Positions 21,549 through 30,096 of a stretch of DNA of 64,000 nt are shown here, piece by piece. This stretch comes from Alphaproteobacteria bacterium (lineage in GTDB: Bacteria > Pseudomonadota > Alphaproteobacteria > RF32 > CAG-239). Position 1 is the first letter of the stretch. Every line of letters begins with the position of its first letter. A program made the position numbers and the translations under genes. The notes under the pieces were generated by a model that saw only the letters and a program-made list of their open reading frames with translations, had not been told where the DNA came from and made no database searches. The stretch spans positions 1 through 64,000 of the forward strand of contig SUUJ01000003.1 in assembly GCA_015062585.1 (NCBI GenBank), written 5' to 3'.

Positions 21549-23447
21549 ATGGCAAAACAGGAAGCAAAAACAGATTTATGGGTGTATGATTTATTAAAAG
21601 AAGCTGGTATTTGTCTTGACCCACAAGGATGTTCAATTAAAGAAGTTGATGAAGCACTAAAAACTGCTTCTAAAAAAGGTACTGGTAATGTTGGTTATCC
21701 TGAATATGTCGGTGCTGTCAAAGATTTTTTGCTTGTTATAGAAGATAAATCTGATTTATCAAAACATGTAAAGTATAACGAAAAAGAGTTAATATGTACT
21801 GAAACAAAGTCTGTAACAGATTATGCAGTCAATGGGGCTTATTTCTATGGTAAGCACCTTATAAATAATACTCACTACAAAAAGATTATTGCCTTTGGTG
21901 TATCTGGTAATGAAAAACATCATAAAATAACACCTCTCTTTATAAATGAACGTGAATATTGCAAAGTAATGCCTGATGTTGAATCTTTCTATATCTTCAA
22001 TGAAGAAAACATAGATGAATATTACACTAGAGAAGTTTTAGGCGAAAATACCGATTTACAGAAAGAAACTACTGAAATTCTTAAGTTTGCAAAGAATCTA
22101 CATGAAGATTTACGCAATTATGGAAACTTGCAAGATACTCAAAAACCTCTTGTTGTATCTGGTATATTACTTGCTCTTAGAGAGATTGAGAAAGGCTCTT
22201 TTAATCTTGAGCAATTAAACGGTGATGATGTAGATACAGACGGTAACAAGATTTATGCAGCTATTGATAAAAATCTTCAACGCTCAAAAGTATCACCAAC
22301 AGTCAAGAAAGATAAACTATTAACACAATTTGCAGTCATAAGAGATACTAAAATCCTTAATGAAAAGAACGAAACATTAGGAAAAACACCTCTTAAATAC
22401 TATGCAGAACAAATTTATGATAATATCTACAAAACTATAAAATACACAAAAACAGCAGAAGATTATTTAGGCCGATTCTACGGTGAATTTATGAGTTATT
22501 CTGGTGGTGATGGACAAACGTTAGGTATTATTCTTACTCCAAAACATATTACTCAACTGTTTTGTGATTTGGTAGATTTAAAACCTGATGATGTCGTGCT
22601 TGACCCTTGTTGTGGTACAGCTGGATTCCTTATTGCAGCAATGCATAATATGTTGAAGAAAGCTAAAGATGATAATCAGAGGGAAAATATTCGTAAAAAC
22701 CAACTTCATGGTATTGAACTTCAACCATATATGTTTACTATTGCTACATCAAATATGATTATTCGTGGTGATGGTAAGAGTAACCTTGTAGATGAAGATT
22801 TCTTAAGGTGTAAAGATTCAGAATTACAATTAAAAGGTGCAACTGTCGGTATGATGAATCCACCATATAGTCAAGGTTCAAAAGCTAACCCCTCACTTTA
22901 TGAAATAAGTTTTGTTGAACACTTGTTAGATTCATTGGCCGAAGATGGTAAAGCGATTGTAATTATTCCTCAATCTTCTTTAACTGGTAAGACAAAAGAT
23001 GAGCAAAACTATAAGGAAAGCATATTAAAACATCATACCTTAGAAGGCGTTATAACTTTAAGTGAAAATACATTTTTTGGAGTAGGTGTGCATACTTGTA
23101 TTGCAATTTTTACTGCACATAAACCTCATCCCGTTAACAAAGAGTGTAAATTTATAAATTTCAAAAACGATGGTTTCAAAGTCGCTCCGCACGTTGGATT
23201 GATAGAGACAGAATATGCTAAAGACAAGAAACAACATCTACTTGACGTGTGGTTTGATAGAATTAATGCCCCAATTGATTTTATAGTTAAATCTACAATT
23301 AAACCAGATGATGAATGGCTTCACTCTTTTTATTATTTTAATGATGAAATTCCTGATGAAAATTACTTTGAACAAGCAATAACAGATTACTTAACATTTG
23401 AATTTGAAAAAGTTATCATCAGCCGAAAATTGAATAAAGTCTTTTAA
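21549..23447 (+). CDS. Type I-like N6-adenine DNA methylase with N-terminal nuclease-like domain; C-terminus probably truncated
   Basis: 632 residues. The central part is an HsdM-type methylase: SAM motif DPCCGTAGFLIAAM (about 352-365) and catalytic NPPYSQG (about 438). The N-terminal ~180 residues carry VKDFLLVIEDK, compatible with the D...ExK of PD-(D/E)xK nucleases as found at the N-terminus of HsdR, so it may be a combined restriction-modification protein. No hsdS or hsdR follows. The last ~10 residues depart from what I expect for the family exactly where the convergent regulator fragment begins, suggesting a deletion junction. It would methylate DNA only if specificity is supplied elsewhere. 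Confidence 0.75.
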   Translation: MAKQEAKTDLWVYDLLKEAGICLDPQGCSIKEVDEALKTASKKGTGNVGYPEYVGAVKDFLLVIEDKSDLSKHVKYNEKELICTETKSVTDYAVNGAYFYGKHLINNTHYKKIIAFGVSGNEKHHKITPLFINEREYCKVMPDVESFYIFNEENIDEYYTREVLGENTDLQKETTEILKFAKNLHEDLRNYGNLQDTQKPLVVSGILLALREIEKGSFNLEQLNGDDVDTDGNKIYAAIDKNLQRSKVSPTVKKDKLLTQFAVIRDTKILNEKNETLGKTPLKYYAEQIYDNIYKTIKYTKTAEDYLGRFYGEFMSYSGGDGQTLGIILTPKHITQLFCDLVDLKPDDVVLDPCCGTAGFLIAAMHNMLKKAKDDNQRENIRKNQLHGIELQPYMFTIATSNMIIRGDGKSNLVDEDFLRCKDSELQLKGATVGMMNPPYSQGSKANPSLYEISFVEHLLDSLAEDGKAIVIIPQSSLTGKTKDEQNYKESILKHHTLEGVITLSENTFFGVGVHTCIAIFTAHKPHPVNKECKFINFKNDGFKVAPHVGLIETEYAKDKKQHLLDVWFDRINAPIDFIVKSTIKPDDEWLHSFYYFNDEIPDENYFEQAITDYLTFEFEKVIISRKLNKVF

Positions 23448-23660
23448 TGTTCCTTGCGGGATATACCAACGTTTTGAGTTGTTTTCGCCAATTTCTTCAA
23501 CAACTTGAGGAAATCGACTTAATATCATATCTCGCATGCGTTCGGCAGTTCTTCTTGATACTTGAAAGCGATTCATAATATCTGACAAACTAATTCCTCC
23601 GCGAGTTGATTGCATCCAAATCGCTAAATCTAACAAATCAAAAGTCTTTTCATATGCCAT
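23391..23660 (-). pseudogene. Truncated WYL-type transcriptional regulator (N-terminal HTH only)
   Basis: The 89-residue reading from MAYEKTFDLLDLA contains the winged-helix of WYL regulators (GISLSDIMNRFQVSRRTAERMRD) and the linker RWYIPQ...FSADD. It then stops where the WYL domain (about 200 more residues) should follow. Its 3' end overlaps the convergent methylase gene by 57 bp. Regulators of this kind often accompany defence or DNA-modification loci. The missing C-terminal part is not found elsewhere in the window. The start is placed where AGGA lies 9 nt upstream, instead of 9 codons earlier. Confidence 0.75.
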
Positions 23661-23880
23661 AATATTCATCCTATATAAAACATACATTTAGGTTACGACA
23701 TATTTTGACATAGTAAATAATGCAAATGTTTTTATTAACAATAATGTATTGCTAAATAACCTTTCACATAGCTATGTCAGAAGTTCAACCTTTGCGAATT
23801 TTTGCAGAGGTTCATTTATATACTAAAAAAAGGCTGAAATTGGTTAAATTATTGAAAAATATAAAAAGCAAGTTCGAAGA
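23661..23880. repeat. Upstream repeat module, copy 3
   Basis: It carries ACATAGCTATGTC, AACCTTTG...CAGAGGTT (23787-23812) and AAAAAAAGGCTGAAATTGGT, then AGTTCGAAGATGTTGTAAAA (23871-23890). Same layout as the 21.1-kb copy, more diverged. It lies upstream of the truncated WYL gene. Confidence 0.65.
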
Positions 23881-23892
23881 TGTTGTAAAATA

Positions 23893-24066
23893 GGTGGCTG
23901 GATTGGGTACTCCCGCTCAAAAATTCGCGGGTCCTCCTCGCGTCGTTAAGGTTCGCACGGCTTAAAATTGTGCTCACCAACTATCCGCTCCGAACCGAAT
24001 TGATTCGCCTCAAAACAACACTATCCAACAAAAAAATCCTCCATAAAAGGAGGACTTTTTTGTTGG
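23893..24066 (-). repeat. tRNA-associated repeat element behind tRNA-Gln
   Basis: Read from tRNA-Gln: terminator hairpin CCAACAAAAAAATCCTCC/GGAGGACTTTTTTGTTGG (24025-24066, sharing the tRNA CCA), the core GTTCGGAGCGGATAG...CGAGGAGGACCCGC...GCGGGAGTACCC (23995-23901), then AATCCAGCCACC, a 12-bp copy of the tRNA-Gln 3' end located 178 bp from the original. Confidence 0.8.
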
Positions 24067-24138
24067 CTGGGGTGGCTGGATTCGAACCAACGAATGACGA
24101 TACCAAAAACCGTTGCCTTACCACTTGGCGACACCCCA
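24064..24138 (-). tRNA. tRNA-Gln (TTG)
   Basis: The acceptor strands TGGGGTG and CACCCCA pair. The anticodon stem ACGGT/ATCGT carries the loop TTTTGGT, giving anticodon TTG. The T arm is TTGGTTCGAATCCAG and CCA is encoded. The CCA also forms the base of the following terminator hairpin. Confidence 0.95.
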
Positions 24139-24501
24139 ACATTTGGGTTCTTATTTTAAGAACAGGCTTATATGTAAATTAAAATAATTATAATTGCAAG
24201 CGTTTTTTTATTTTTTATATATTTTTTTATCATTTTTATAAAAATTCCCTATCAATATTATCTGATTTTTTTCTTCATCACTCATGGAAAAAACAAAATT
24301 TTTCCTCTTTTTTTCATTTATTTATACTTTTTCAACAAAAAAAAATCATTTCTACCAAAGATTAACCCTTTGATTTACTAAAAAAAATAGGCCTCTGCAA
24401 TCTATCGCAAATTGAACAAATAACAAACACACACTTTTTTGTTGAAATATTTATTTTCTTATATTAGAATATATTTATAAATACAACTAAAGAGATAAAA
24501 A
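24139..24501. other. AT-rich intergenic region
   Basis: About 360 bp of very AT-rich sequence with long A and T runs. I see no gene, hairpin or repeat I can support, only loose promoter-like AT blocks before the small ORF at 24502. Confidence 0.5.
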
Positions 24502-24666
24502 ATGAAACACAACCTATTCCAAAAAATTCTTAACAAACGATACAGACAAAAGCCGATAAAGCTAAGGCGTTATGAACTGGAAATTATTCAAATTCTACGC
24601 AAACTTACCAGCAACGAAGTCAGGCAAAGTATCATAAATTTTATCAAATCATTAGACAACAGCTAA
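24502..24666 (+). CDS. Small basic protein, 54 aa (below the ORF-track cutoff)
   Basis: An ATG preceded by AAAGAG opens a 54-codon frame, MKHNLFQKILNKRY..., with a second half RRYELEIIQILRKLTSNEV...INFIKSL. The protein is very basic and helix-prone. It is too short and too little known to me for a family. Codon use is plausible and the frame fills an otherwise empty gap up to the convergent mutarotase gene (8 bp away), which supports it modestly. Confidence 0.5.
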   Translation: MKHNLFQKILNKRYRQKPIKLRRYELEIIQILRKLTSNEVRQSIINFIKSLDNS

Positions 24667-24673
24667 ACATATT

Positions 24674-25492
24674 TTACAATTTAGCAACTTCGACACTCAT
24701 TACCAATTTGTGTTTTTCTTTTGGTGCCAGTTTAACAAAGCATTCACCTTGGTTTGCCGGCTCGACACACACAAAATTTCGATACTGCCCCTGGCTCATC
24801 TCTGCCAAATCCTTATTCGGGTTCCATACAACCGTTGATTTTGAACCTTGTTTATTTACGGTTATCATTCGTTTATATGTTTCATCAACTATTTTGACGC
24901 TCTTCTCATGATTATAAAAAGCTGCATCAAACTCGCCTTTAATTTGCAAATCATCAAACGCATCATAAATCTTACCGTCTAAAGAGCTATGATATTTACA
25001 CTCTTCAAATCCTTTCAAAACTATCTTATCTTTATCACCGACATTAAAATAGGCATGTAAAGCTTCGCTGAAATCAAATGTTTTAACGCCATTATTTACT
25101 GTTTCCAAAACACATTCCAACTTGTCCGTAACTTTAACAAACAACTTTGCTTCTATATCCAGGCCATATTTTTTATCAGAATTTAACGAAAACAGCGCCT
25201 TTGTTTCATCTTCGCCGACATTTAACTCATCAACATTCCACATCAAAAGTCTGGCAAACCCGTGCCTTGGCAGATTATCATTAAGCTTTTCTTCGGCAAA
25301 TCGTGGCCAGCAAACCGGCACCCCTCCCCTAATAGCATGAACATTGTCAAATTTATTTAAATTTCCCATCCAAAAAACATCTTGATTTTGATTTTTTGGG
25401 CGAAAAGACATTATATTGCCACCAAATAACGAGAATTTGCACTCCGCCAAAGAGTTACTCAAATCAACAAAACTTTCTTTATCAAAATTCAT
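24674..25492 (-). CDS. D-hexose-6-phosphate mutarotase (YeaD-like aldose 1-epimerase)
   Basis: 272 residues from the preferred start MNFDKESFVDLSN (AAAGG 8-9 nt ahead). The aldose-1-epimerase fold is shown by IRGGVPVCWPRF (about 75), LPRHGFARLLMW (about 95), the EALHAYFNVGD region and the C-terminal CVEPAN. It interconverts the anomers of hexose 6-phosphates in the cytoplasm, feeding sugar-phosphate metabolism. It stands alone; glgX and galU a few kb away are metabolically related but not in the same operon. Confidence 0.9.
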   Translation of the reverse strand: MNFDKESFVDLSNSLAECKFSLFGGNIMSFRPKNQNQDVFWMGNLNKFDNVHAIRGGVPVCWPRFAEEKLNDNLPRHGFARLLMWNVDELNVGEDETKALFSLNSDKKYGLDIEAKLFVKVTDKLECVLETVNNGVKTFDFSEALHAYFNVGDKDKIVLKGFEECKYHSSLDGKIYDAFDDLQIKGEFDAAFYNHEKSVKIVDETYKRMITVNKQGSKSTVVWNPNKDLAEMSQGQYRNFVCVEPANQGECFVKLAPKEKHKLVMSVEVAKL

Positions 25493-25639
25493 TTCCCAAA
25501 CCTTTTTCACATATACCATATGAATTATATTCAATCGAACTTAGCGTCAAAGTCAATATTATTTAAATAAATGTTTGACAACCGATTAAAAAAAAGCTAA
25601 AAACAATTCCTGAAAAAATAAATCAAATTTTCTAGAATT

Positions 25640-26149
25640 ATGCGAAAAGTAATTATTTTGTTTACACTTATTGCGATAGCTTTAGGTGTATCGTCTTGCC
25701 AAAAGAAGCAAGCAGTCTGTGAACCAACTCCCGAAGTAACGCCTGTTGTTCAAGAGTACCAACCTGTTCACCACCAAAACAATGTGGATTTGAACGAAGT
25801 AGAAAAGTATCATTATTTCTACGCACCATCTACTGAAATCCCAAAATATGTTAGTGTGAAGTACAACCACAGTGAACCTTACGCGGATCCGATTTTGGTT
25901 GAATATCACTACCAAAATGGTGATACATACACACATATTATTTCTACCGATTTCGGATTATGGGAAAATGAGTACGGCAGACTTCGTGTGGTCATAGATG
26001 AACAAGCAACCGTATGGATGCAAGGTCAAACCAAACAAGGCAAATTCCACGAATTTGTATTCTATGGCGATCCTTCTTTCAACGGCACAAAAATTAAGCC
26101 AAACTCCTACTACAATCACCCCGACGGCGTGATTAAGTATGTAGAATAA
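25640..26149 (+). CDS. Hypothetical lipoprotein
   Basis: 169 residues. The N-terminus MRKVIILFTLIAIALGVSSC is a lipoprotein signal peptide with a VSSC lipobox, so the mature protein should be lipid-anchored at Cys20. The body is rich in Tyr, Pro and His, with YHYQNGDTYTHIISTDFG and a C-terminal YYNHPDGVIKYVE, probably beta-rich. I do not recognise the family. It ends in its own strong terminator. Confidence 0.75.
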   Translation: MRKVIILFTLIAIALGVSSCQKKQAVCEPTPEVTPVVQEYQPVHHQNNVDLNEVEKYHYFYAPSTEIPKYVSVKYNHSEPYADPILVEYHYQNGDTYTHIISTDFGLWENEYGRLRVVIDEQATVWMQGQTKQGKFHEFVFYGDPSFNGTKIKPNSYYNHPDGVIKYVE

Positions 26150-26165
26150 GTTCATTACGGCTTAA

Positions 26166-26199
26166 CAAAAAAGGTACAGTGTAAAAACTGTACCTTTTG
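26166..26199. terminator. Bidirectional terminator between the lipoprotein gene and guaC
   Basis: AAAAAGGTACAG and CTGTACCTTTT form a 10-12-bp stem around an A-rich loop. It lies 6 nt past the guaC stop and about 16 nt past the lipoprotein stop. Confidence 0.85.
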
Positions 26200-26205
26200 C
26201 TTTAT

Positions 26206-27333
26206 CTAACTTTTACCAAACACTTCATTAAGCTGTCGATTAACACGATAAAAAGTCGTACATTTTGGGATGTCTTTCAACCTTCTGGCACCGATATACG
26301 ACATTGTCGAACGAACACCGCCCAATATCTCCATAATCACATTTTCGACACTTCCCTTATAGGCGACCTCAACAACTTTACCCTCCGAAGCACGATAACA
26401 AGCCATTCCGCCAAAGTGTTTTTCTTGTGCCAGCTGCGATGACATTCCGTAAAATTGCTTATATTTTTCTCTTTTTTGCAAAAATGTTACTTCCTTTGTC
26501 TTATCATCTACGCCGACAATTTGATTTGTTTGCACTACCTTTTCAATCAAATCTCCGGCTGCTTCATCTGTACCTGCAAACATTCCTCCGAGCATCACAA
26601 AATCTGCTCCGGCACCAAAAGCTTTTGCCACATCACCGGCACAAGTACAACCACCATCGGCACAAACCAGTCCGCCAACACCATGAGCTGCATCGGCACA
26701 TTCCAATATTGCCGAAAGTTGCGGGCGTCCGACACCGGTTAGTTTACGAGTTGTACAAACCGATCCCGGTCCGATACCGACCTTAACAATATCGGCACCG
26801 CTCAAAATAAGGTCTTGTGTCATATCACCGGTAACCACATTACCGACCATTATCAACAAATACGGAAATTTTGCTCTGACTTCTTTAACAAATTCCAACA
26901 GTTTTGGAATATATCCGTTAGCAATGTCAATGCACAATTTATCAATCTTAAAATCTTTATTGCCTAATACCTTAAACAACTTTTTCTTATCATCTTTCAA
27001 ACCGGTAGAAATAAAAGTATAAGAGTTTTTATCGCTTTCTTTTTTCTTAAAATTTTTAGCAATATATTGGATATTTTCTTCTTTTTGAAAATCATAATGT
27101 TTGTGCAAACAGGTAATAGCCTGATATTTTTGCAACACATTATTTATTTCAAAGGTTCCGGTTGTGGCCATATTAGCCGCCATAATACCGCAAGTTTTTA
27201 ATGTATGCGGATAATACTTAAACTTATACTCTTTAATAACATCCGCTTCACTGCGCGAATTTAGAGTTGTTCTTTTTGGCATAAATAAAACATCACAAAA
27301 ATCCAATTCTGTGGAATCTTTTATTTGTGTCAT
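26206..27333 (-). CDS. guaC: GMP reductase / IMP dehydrogenase-family protein
   Basis: 375 residues, the length of GMP reductases without CBS domains. The catalytic loop VGIGPGSVCTTRKLTGVG holds the active cysteine (about 185). Flanking VGNVVTGD and the C-terminal GGVRSTMSYIGA complete the IMPDH/GMPR barrel. GuaC reduces GMP to IMP with NADPH, for purine interconversion. The strong site AGGAGGA lies inside the last codons of glgX, one base separates the genes, and translation is probably coupled. Separation of GuaC from GuaB is by length and lack of CBS domains only. Confidence 0.85.
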   Translation of the reverse strand: MTQIKDSTELDFCDVLFMPKRTTLNSRSEADVIKEYKFKYYPHTLKTCGIMAANMATTGTFEINNVLQKYQAITCLHKHYDFQKEENIQYIAKNFKKKESDKNSYTFISTGLKDDKKKLFKVLGNKDFKIDKLCIDIANGYIPKLLEFVKEVRAKFPYLLIMVGNVVTGDMTQDLILSGADIVKVGIGPGSVCTTRKLTGVGRPQLSAILECADAAHGVGGLVCADGGCTCAGDVAKAFGAGADFVMLGGMFAGTDEAAGDLIEKVVQTNQIVGVDDKTKEVTFLQKREKYKQFYGMSSQLAQEKHFGGMACYRASEGKVVEVAYKGSVENVIMEILGGVRSTMSYIGARRLKDIPKCTTFYRVNRQLNEVFGKS

Positions 27334-27334
27334 A

Positions 27335-29386
27335 TTATCTTCCTCCTAATTTAAGATTAACTGTTGGTCTGATATTTTGATTTTCTCTTTGTTCCGGTCT
27401 TTGATTGGTAAAGACTACCACACTATGCGGTGCAATAGAATATACATCACCTTTTTGATAGTGTTTATCATCCTTGTGCGATGTTTCTTTGGCCGTATCA
27501 AAAACCAATCTCCAATGTCCGTTATGCGGTAATTCCGGCAATCTGACATCCATATTTCCACAAGCATTGCCTGAAGTCATCACCAAAAAATCATCATCAA
27601 ATCTTTTACCGCTTCTGTTTTGACCGTTCAAAACATAGGCTAAAAATCTGTTTTCATAAAAATCCCAATCATTTTGTTGCATATATTCGCCGTTAATATT
27701 AAACCATTCCCATCTTGGTTTACCGTTTGGCATGACCTCGGTAGTAACATTTTCTGCTTTACAAAATATCGGGTGTGCTTGCCTAAAGGCGTTTATCTTG
27801 CGCTCAAATAAATATCTTTCTTTCTGAGCTGCTGACAAATCTTTCCATTTTATCGGAAAACTTCTGGCATAACCGTTATTATTTCCGCCCTGAGTATGCC
27901 AAATTTCATCACCGCTAAGACTCAAAGGCACGCCTCTGGCCAAAACATTTAGGGCATGAGCCGTCTTGGTCTTTACCAATTTTTGCGCCTCATTTTCTGA
28001 CGGGCTGTAATAATTGTCATTACTGCCATCACGATTTTCTTCATTGTTTTCATAATTATTTTTTTCAAAATATGAAACCCAATCATATTGAGTAACACCA
28101 TCGTGCTTGGTAAATATATTTATCTTATTGTTAACTCCGCCACCGGCCATATAACGAGCCAAATCACAAACCTGTCCGTGTTCACCTCTGATAAATCGGC
28201 GCAAGGTCTTTTCATGTTTGTCGTTCCACTCATGAATATCTTTCATTTCACCCAAAAAATATCCACCCACCGCGCTCCATGGCTCACCGCTCATTTTAAC
28301 ACCGGTTTTAGCCTTTACCTCATTTACAATTCGCATAAAATTACCATTGGGATTAAATTGCAAATTGTTATCCAAAGCGCAATCGCCGGCCAAATCAAAC
28401 CTAAAAGCGTCAACTCCGCAAACATCAGCCAAAAACATCAGACTGTCCTCAACTATTTTGCCGCCCTGCGTCGTATTCGGATTAAATGTATTGCCGCAAC
28501 CGGTAGTATTTACAAAACTTTTGTTGTCATGTGGCGAATAACGATAATAGCTTTCGGCATCTAAGCCCTTATATGATAAAAGGTACAAATCAGGCCCAAA
28601 TTCCCCGGTGTGATTATATACCACATCAACACAAACCTCTATTCCGTTTTTGTGCAGATTATTTACCATTTCCAAAAAATCATAAATATTACCATATCTC
28701 GGATCAATGGCATTATGATTTATCGGATTATATCCCCATTGATCTATTAACCCCTTATCTTTTACTATTTGTTTTCCTACCATCGTCGGAGTAATAGGCA
28801 TAAGCTCAATCTGATTATAATTCATATCCTTAAAATACTCAACCATTTCGGATATTGCTTTCAGCCTGCCTCTGTTTTCTTGTTTAACTTCCGGATGTTC
28901 GGCAGTAAAATTACCGACATTAAGCTCGTAGATATGAGTATTGCCCCAATCGGTTTTTGGTTTTTTGTATAAATAAGGATACTTTTTCTCCAAAGATGCC
29001 TTATCCAAAAATCGCACAACACTTTTTGGTGCAACTAAAGCAGAATCTTTATCATTATCGCCGGTTAATATTTCTTTTTCTTCTTCTGTTAAACTGTTCA
29101 AACTTTTGGTAACTTCATAAGCATAAGGATCAACTAACAATTTATTAGGATTAAAAAAACATTTGTTATCCGGATTATATTCACCATGGCCTCTATATCC
29201 GTATTTCTGACCTTCTAAATTCCCCTCAATCTTTATATGCCAAATACCGTCTTCACCTTTGGTCATCGGAATTTTTGTTTCGCTTTTTTCATCATCTGAA
29301 AACAAACAAAGCTCTATTTGTTGAGCCTTTGGGGCATAGACACAAAATTCCGTTCGGTTTCCTTTTAATCTGACACCTTGAAACAA
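27335..29386 (-). CDS. glgX: Glycogen debranching enzyme (isoamylase family)
   Basis: 683 residues: N-terminal CBM48 domain (about 1-95), the GH13 barrel (about 150-560) and a small C-terminal domain. The catalytic nucleophile lies in DAFRFDLAG, the acid/base in MSGEPWS, and the third aspartate in SLSGDEIWHTQGG. It hydrolyses alpha-1,6 branches of glycogen in the cytoplasm. No glgA, B, C or P is nearby; instead it is translationally joined to guaC, an odd partner. Start is as in the ORF track. Confidence 0.93.
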   Translation of the reverse strand: MFQGVRLKGNRTEFCVYAPKAQQIELCLFSDDEKSETKIPMTKGEDGIWHIKIEGNLEGQKYGYRGHGEYNPDNKCFFNPNKLLVDPYAYEVTKSLNSLTEEEKEILTGDNDKDSALVAPKSVVRFLDKASLEKKYPYLYKKPKTDWGNTHIYELNVGNFTAEHPEVKQENRGRLKAISEMVEYFKDMNYNQIELMPITPTMVGKQIVKDKGLIDQWGYNPINHNAIDPRYGNIYDFLEMVNNLHKNGIEVCVDVVYNHTGEFGPDLYLLSYKGLDAESYYRYSPHDNKSFVNTTGCGNTFNPNTTQGGKIVEDSLMFLADVCGVDAFRFDLAGDCALDNNLQFNPNGNFMRIVNEVKAKTGVKMSGEPWSAVGGYFLGEMKDIHEWNDKHEKTLRRFIRGEHGQVCDLARYMAGGGVNNKINIFTKHDGVTQYDWVSYFEKNNYENNEENRDGSNDNYYSPSENEAQKLVKTKTAHALNVLARGVPLSLSGDEIWHTQGGNNNGYARSFPIKWKDLSAAQKERYLFERKINAFRQAHPIFCKAENVTTEVMPNGKPRWEWFNINGEYMQQNDWDFYENRFLAYVLNGQNRSGKRFDDDFLVMTSGNACGNMDVRLPELPHNGHWRLVFDTAKETSHKDDKHYQKGDVYSIAPHSVVVFTNQRPEQRENQNIRPTVNLKLGGR

Positions 29387-29493
29387 ATCACTATCTCCAT
29401 AAATGCAAAATGCTATATAAAAAGTCTAAGATATAGAAAGATAAAAAACAATCCTAAAGTAAAAACAATGCCCAAGCTCTTTTTTAAAAACCA

Positions 29494-29529
29494 TATGAGG
29501 TGCTTGAAGAAAACCTCAAACACCTCATA
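29494..29529 (-). terminator. Hairpin after the 169-aa membrane-protein gene
   Basis: TATGAGGTG and CACCTCATA pair across an 18-nt loop just beyond the stop codon, followed on the minus strand by GGTTTTTA. Confidence 0.55.
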
Positions 29530-29534
29530 CAAAA

Positions 29535-30044
29535 CTAAAACAGCCAGGCCCACCACAATAAAAATGTGCCGACCGATAAATAAGCAAACAGCGTGGCATC
29601 TGCAAAAACTTTGAGTGATAACAAAGCTATTGAATCCACATCAAACACCAGCAAGAGCAATATGAACAAACAGCTTGGTACCAATAAACCTATCAAAAAG
29701 GTAGGTATCATTAGCCACCATCTATACTGCTCCGCAATATTTTCCACCCATTTGTGTTCTTTCGGATAAACCAAAAATAACAGTGGAGAATATTCCTCTT
29801 CAGCGTCTTGAGCCCATTGCCAACGGGGGAGACGCACATTCTCGGTCATTGTTTCATCAGGCAAGGTTTCCTTTCCCGGAAAAGCCCATAATCCTGCTAA
29901 AGATACCCAACAAACAACGATAAAAAAGTTCAAAAACAAACTTGTTGTCTTCAAACGGCTGCTAAGTCTCTGTTTCATATTTATATAGTTTTTAACATAA
30001 TTGTTCTGCGTTAATTGTAATTTTTTATAAACCCAACTTAGCAT
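29535..30044 (-). CDS. Hypothetical membrane protein
   Basis: 169 residues with three hydrophobic segments: about 37-54 (FFIVVCWVSLAGLWAF), 112-134 (MIPTFLIGLLVPSCLFILLLLVF) and 143-168 (ending LLWWAWLF). The loop after the first segment is Trp- and acid-rich. No family recognised. AAGAG lies 7-8 nt before the start; an internal Met at residue 23 is an alternative. It is divergent from the Y-family polymerase gene. Confidence 0.6.
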   Translation of the reverse strand: MLSWVYKKLQLTQNNYVKNYINMKQRLSSRLKTTSLFLNFFIVVCWVSLAGLWAFPGKETLPDETMTENVRLPRWQWAQDAEEEYSPLLFLVYPKEHKWVENIAEQYRWWLMIPTFLIGLLVPSCLFILLLLVFDVDSIALLSLKVFADATLFAYLSVGTFLLWWAWLF

Positions 30045-30096
30045 ATTTTTTGCTCTTGTCCAGTTTTTTTATAATCACAACAACCTTTGGACTATA

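Noticed and set aside
29378-29614. 78-aa plus-strand ORF
   Set aside because: Overlaps the ends of two minus-strand genes and a hairpin; basic, low-complexity translation.
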